The notes beneath the pieces were generated by a model. It was not told the origin of the DNA and made no database searches. It saw only the letters and a program-made list of their open reading frames with translations. Below, piece after piece: positions 62,535 to 64,000 of a DNA stretch of 64,000 nucleotides (its first letter is position 1; each line of letters begins with the position of its first letter). The position numbers were made by a program, and so were the translations under genes. Source of the stretch: Streptomyces sp. CNQ-509 (GTDB lineage: Bacteria > Actinomycetota > Actinomycetes > Streptomycetales > Streptomycetaceae); the NCBI RefSeq assembly GCF_001011035.1, contig NZ_CP011492.1:62001-126000 (forward strand). The letters run 5' to 3'.

Positions 62535-64000
62535 TCAGCGAGCCTGGTCCAGGCCGTCGGTCGGGGACGCGGGGATGGGCGGGACGGTCGGCTTGGGCTC
62601 GAAGGAGAGCGTGCCGTGGTTGATCGGGAAGACGGTCGGCATCGTCCCGGTCGCCCGCCCGTACGCGCACGCCACCGCGGCCATCGACGCGGCGACGCCC
62701 AACTCCCCCGCACCGCCGGGCTCGTCGGAGGTGTCGGGCATGACGATGATCTCCAGCTCGGGCGGGGTGTTCCACTGCCGGGTGTAGAAGTAGTTGTCCC
62801 AGCTCGCCTCCAGGAAGTGCCCGTCCCGCAGGTGGAGACTGGAGGTCAGCGTCTGGGCGATGCCGTCCATGAGGCAGCCCATCATCTGGGCCTGGAGCCC
62901 GCGCGGGTTGACCGTGAGGCCGACGTCGACGGCGAAGACGGCCCTGGTGACGCGGGGGCCCGCGACGCCGTCGCGGATGGGGCGGTTCACGGTCCCGGGG
63001 CGGCAGTCGATCTCCACGAGGGCGGCGCTGACCGACTTGTACTCGGAGTGGAAGGCGATGCCCTGCGCGGTGCCCTCGGGCATCTGCCGCCCCCAGTCGC
63101 CGGCTTCCGCGGCCTTCGCCAGGACCGCGCGGGAGCGTGCGTCGCGCAGGAAGTCGCGGCGGAAGCCGTACGGGTCCTTGCCCATCTTCACGGCGAGCCG
63201 GTCCACGACCAGTTCCCGGGCGCAGACGACGTCCGGCGAGTAGACGTTGCGCATGCTGCCGGTGTTGAAGCCCTTGTCGGTCTCGTTGAGGAGCCGGGTG
63301 GCCGGCCCGAACTCGTACGGCATGGACTGGGTGAGGTGGAAGAAGGTCTGGGAGAAGCCGATGTCGCCGACCGGCAGCCGCGCGGCCATGGCGGTGAACA
63401 GCTCGCCGAGCCCGTGGCCGAAGTCGGTGGCGACGCTGGTGTGCCGCTGCCTGAAGCCGAGGACGGCGCCGCCGGCGTAGTCGGCGCGCACCCGGGAGGT
63501 GGCCATCGGGTGCGTACGGCCCTGGCGGGCGTCGTCGGCGCGGTGCCACATGAGCTTGACGGGCTTGCCGATTCTGCGGGAGACCTCGACGGCTTCCAGC
63601 GCGGCGTCGAAGAACAGCTTGCGGCCGAAGGAGCCGCCGCCCTGGACGACGTGGACGGTGACGCGGCCGAGGGGCAGGCCGAGCCTGGCGGCGATGGCCT
63701 CCTTGGCGACGACCGGCGACTTGAGCGCCGACCAGACCTCGGCGCGGTCGGGACGTACGTCGGCGATGGCGCAGTTGGGTTCGAGCGCGCTGTTGCTGCG
63801 GAAGTGGAAGGTGAACTTGCCCTCCACGTGGGGCGTGAGCGGGGGCAGCCCCATCGGCGGCTCGGCGGCGGCGAGTTCACGGAGCACGGTCTCGTCGGAC
63901 TTGCCCTCGGCGGTGCCGGGCAGCCAGTCGACGCGCAGGGCTCGTACGGCATCGATGCACTGGCCGAAGGTCGCGGCGCGTACGGCCACGCCGGTATCGA
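62535..64000 (-). CDS. Molybdopterin subunit of a xanthine-dehydrogenase-family hydroxylase (IorB-like), partial
   Basis: The C-terminal 488 or so residues of a large molybdenum subunit, open at the right edge of the window. SNSALEPNCAIADVRPDRAE, VQGGGSFGRKLFFDAALEAV, and GAGELGVAASMAAVACA with the catalytic glutamate are typical of the IorB/aldehyde-oxidoreductase group rather than of xanthine dehydrogenase. The remaining N-terminal part, normally some 250-300 residues, lies outside. It is unrelated in detail to the fusion protein at 36606. Confidence 0.9.
   Translation of the reverse strand, partial: DTGVAVRAATFGQCIDAVRALRVDWLPGTAEGKSDETVLRELAAAEPPMGLPPLTPHVEGKFTFHFRSNSALEPNCAIADVRPDRAEVWSALKSPVVAKEAIAARLGLPLGRVTVHVVQGGGSFGRKLFFDAALEAVEVSRRIGKPVKLMWHRADDARQGRTHPMATSRVRADYAGGAVLGFRQRHTSVATDFGHGLGELFTAMAARLPVGDIGFSQTFFHLTQSMPYEFGPATRLLNETDKGFNTGSMRNVYSPDVVCARELVVDRLAVKMGKDPYGFRRDFLRDARSRAVLAKAAEAGDWGRQMPEGTAQGIAFHSEYKSVSAALVEIDCRPGTVNRPIRDGVAGPRVTRAVFAVDVGLTVNPRGLQAQMMGCLMDGIAQTLTSSLHLRDGHFLEASWDNYFYTRQWNTPPELEIIVMPDTSDEPGGAGELGVAASMAAVACAYGRATGTMPTVFPINHGTLSFEPKPTVPPIPASPTDGLDQAR

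Overview
The window is about 72% G+C chromosomal DNA with the very high third-position G+C, frequent GTG starts, and ATGA/GTGA start-stop overlaps typical of Streptomyces or a close relative. I see no tRNA, rRNA, CRISPR array, integrase, transposase or phage gene. It reads as an accessory metabolic region of an actinomycete chromosome, rich in catabolic islands and gene remnants.

Layout. 60-4316 (minus): a compact four-gene cassette encoding an MfnB-type furan synthase, an aldehyde dehydrogenase, a zinc alcohol dehydrogenase and an LCMT-type methyltransferase. 4732-6887: two small membrane proteins and an ADP-ribosylglycohydrolase. 7169-10399 (minus): a large secreted GH78 alpha-L-rhamnosidase with a LacI-type operator in its leader. 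10701-15387 (plus): a urease operon ureABCFGD with no ureE. 15455-17284: a decayed glycogen-debranching-like pseudogene abutting a VOC-protein fragment. 17298-29983: a DeoR-type regulator and a CUT1 sugar importer followed by secreted GH20, GH109, NEW3-domain and GH20 proteins, which looks like a locus for amino-sugar glycans. 30144-32086: a small hydrolase and an ornithine-cyclodeaminase-family protein.

32111-44824 (minus) is the most striking part. It appears to be one long operon for uptake and breakdown of an unknown nitrogen compound. In transcription order it holds a short leader ORF, a fused LivF-LivG ATPase, LivH, LivM, a lipoprotein binding protein, a molybdenum hydroxylase fused in unusual order to its 2Fe-2S subunit, an amidohydrolase, a hydantoinase/dihydroorotase-like enzyme, an asparaginase-like enzyme and a GntR regulator. 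Upstream lie three tandem 13-bp repeats built on TGGTATACCA, a plausible operator for that regulator.

45095-64000: a frameshifted gene remnant, a membrane Ser/Thr kinase, a secreted esterase and an MFS exporter. These are followed by a DeoR regulator divergent from an APC permease / FGGY kinase / GlpA-like / GlpB-like operon (50172-56793). Then come a secreted phospholipase A2 with no canonical start codon, a lipoprotein, an SdsA1-type alkylsulfatase, several small genes, a divergent HxlR/RidA pair, and a second molybdenum hydroxylase pair cut by the right edge.

The two best candidates for undescribed systems are the furan-type cassette at the left end and the nine-gene molybdenum-hydroxylase operon. 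Functions are assigned from recognisable motifs and family knowledge only; no database search was run.
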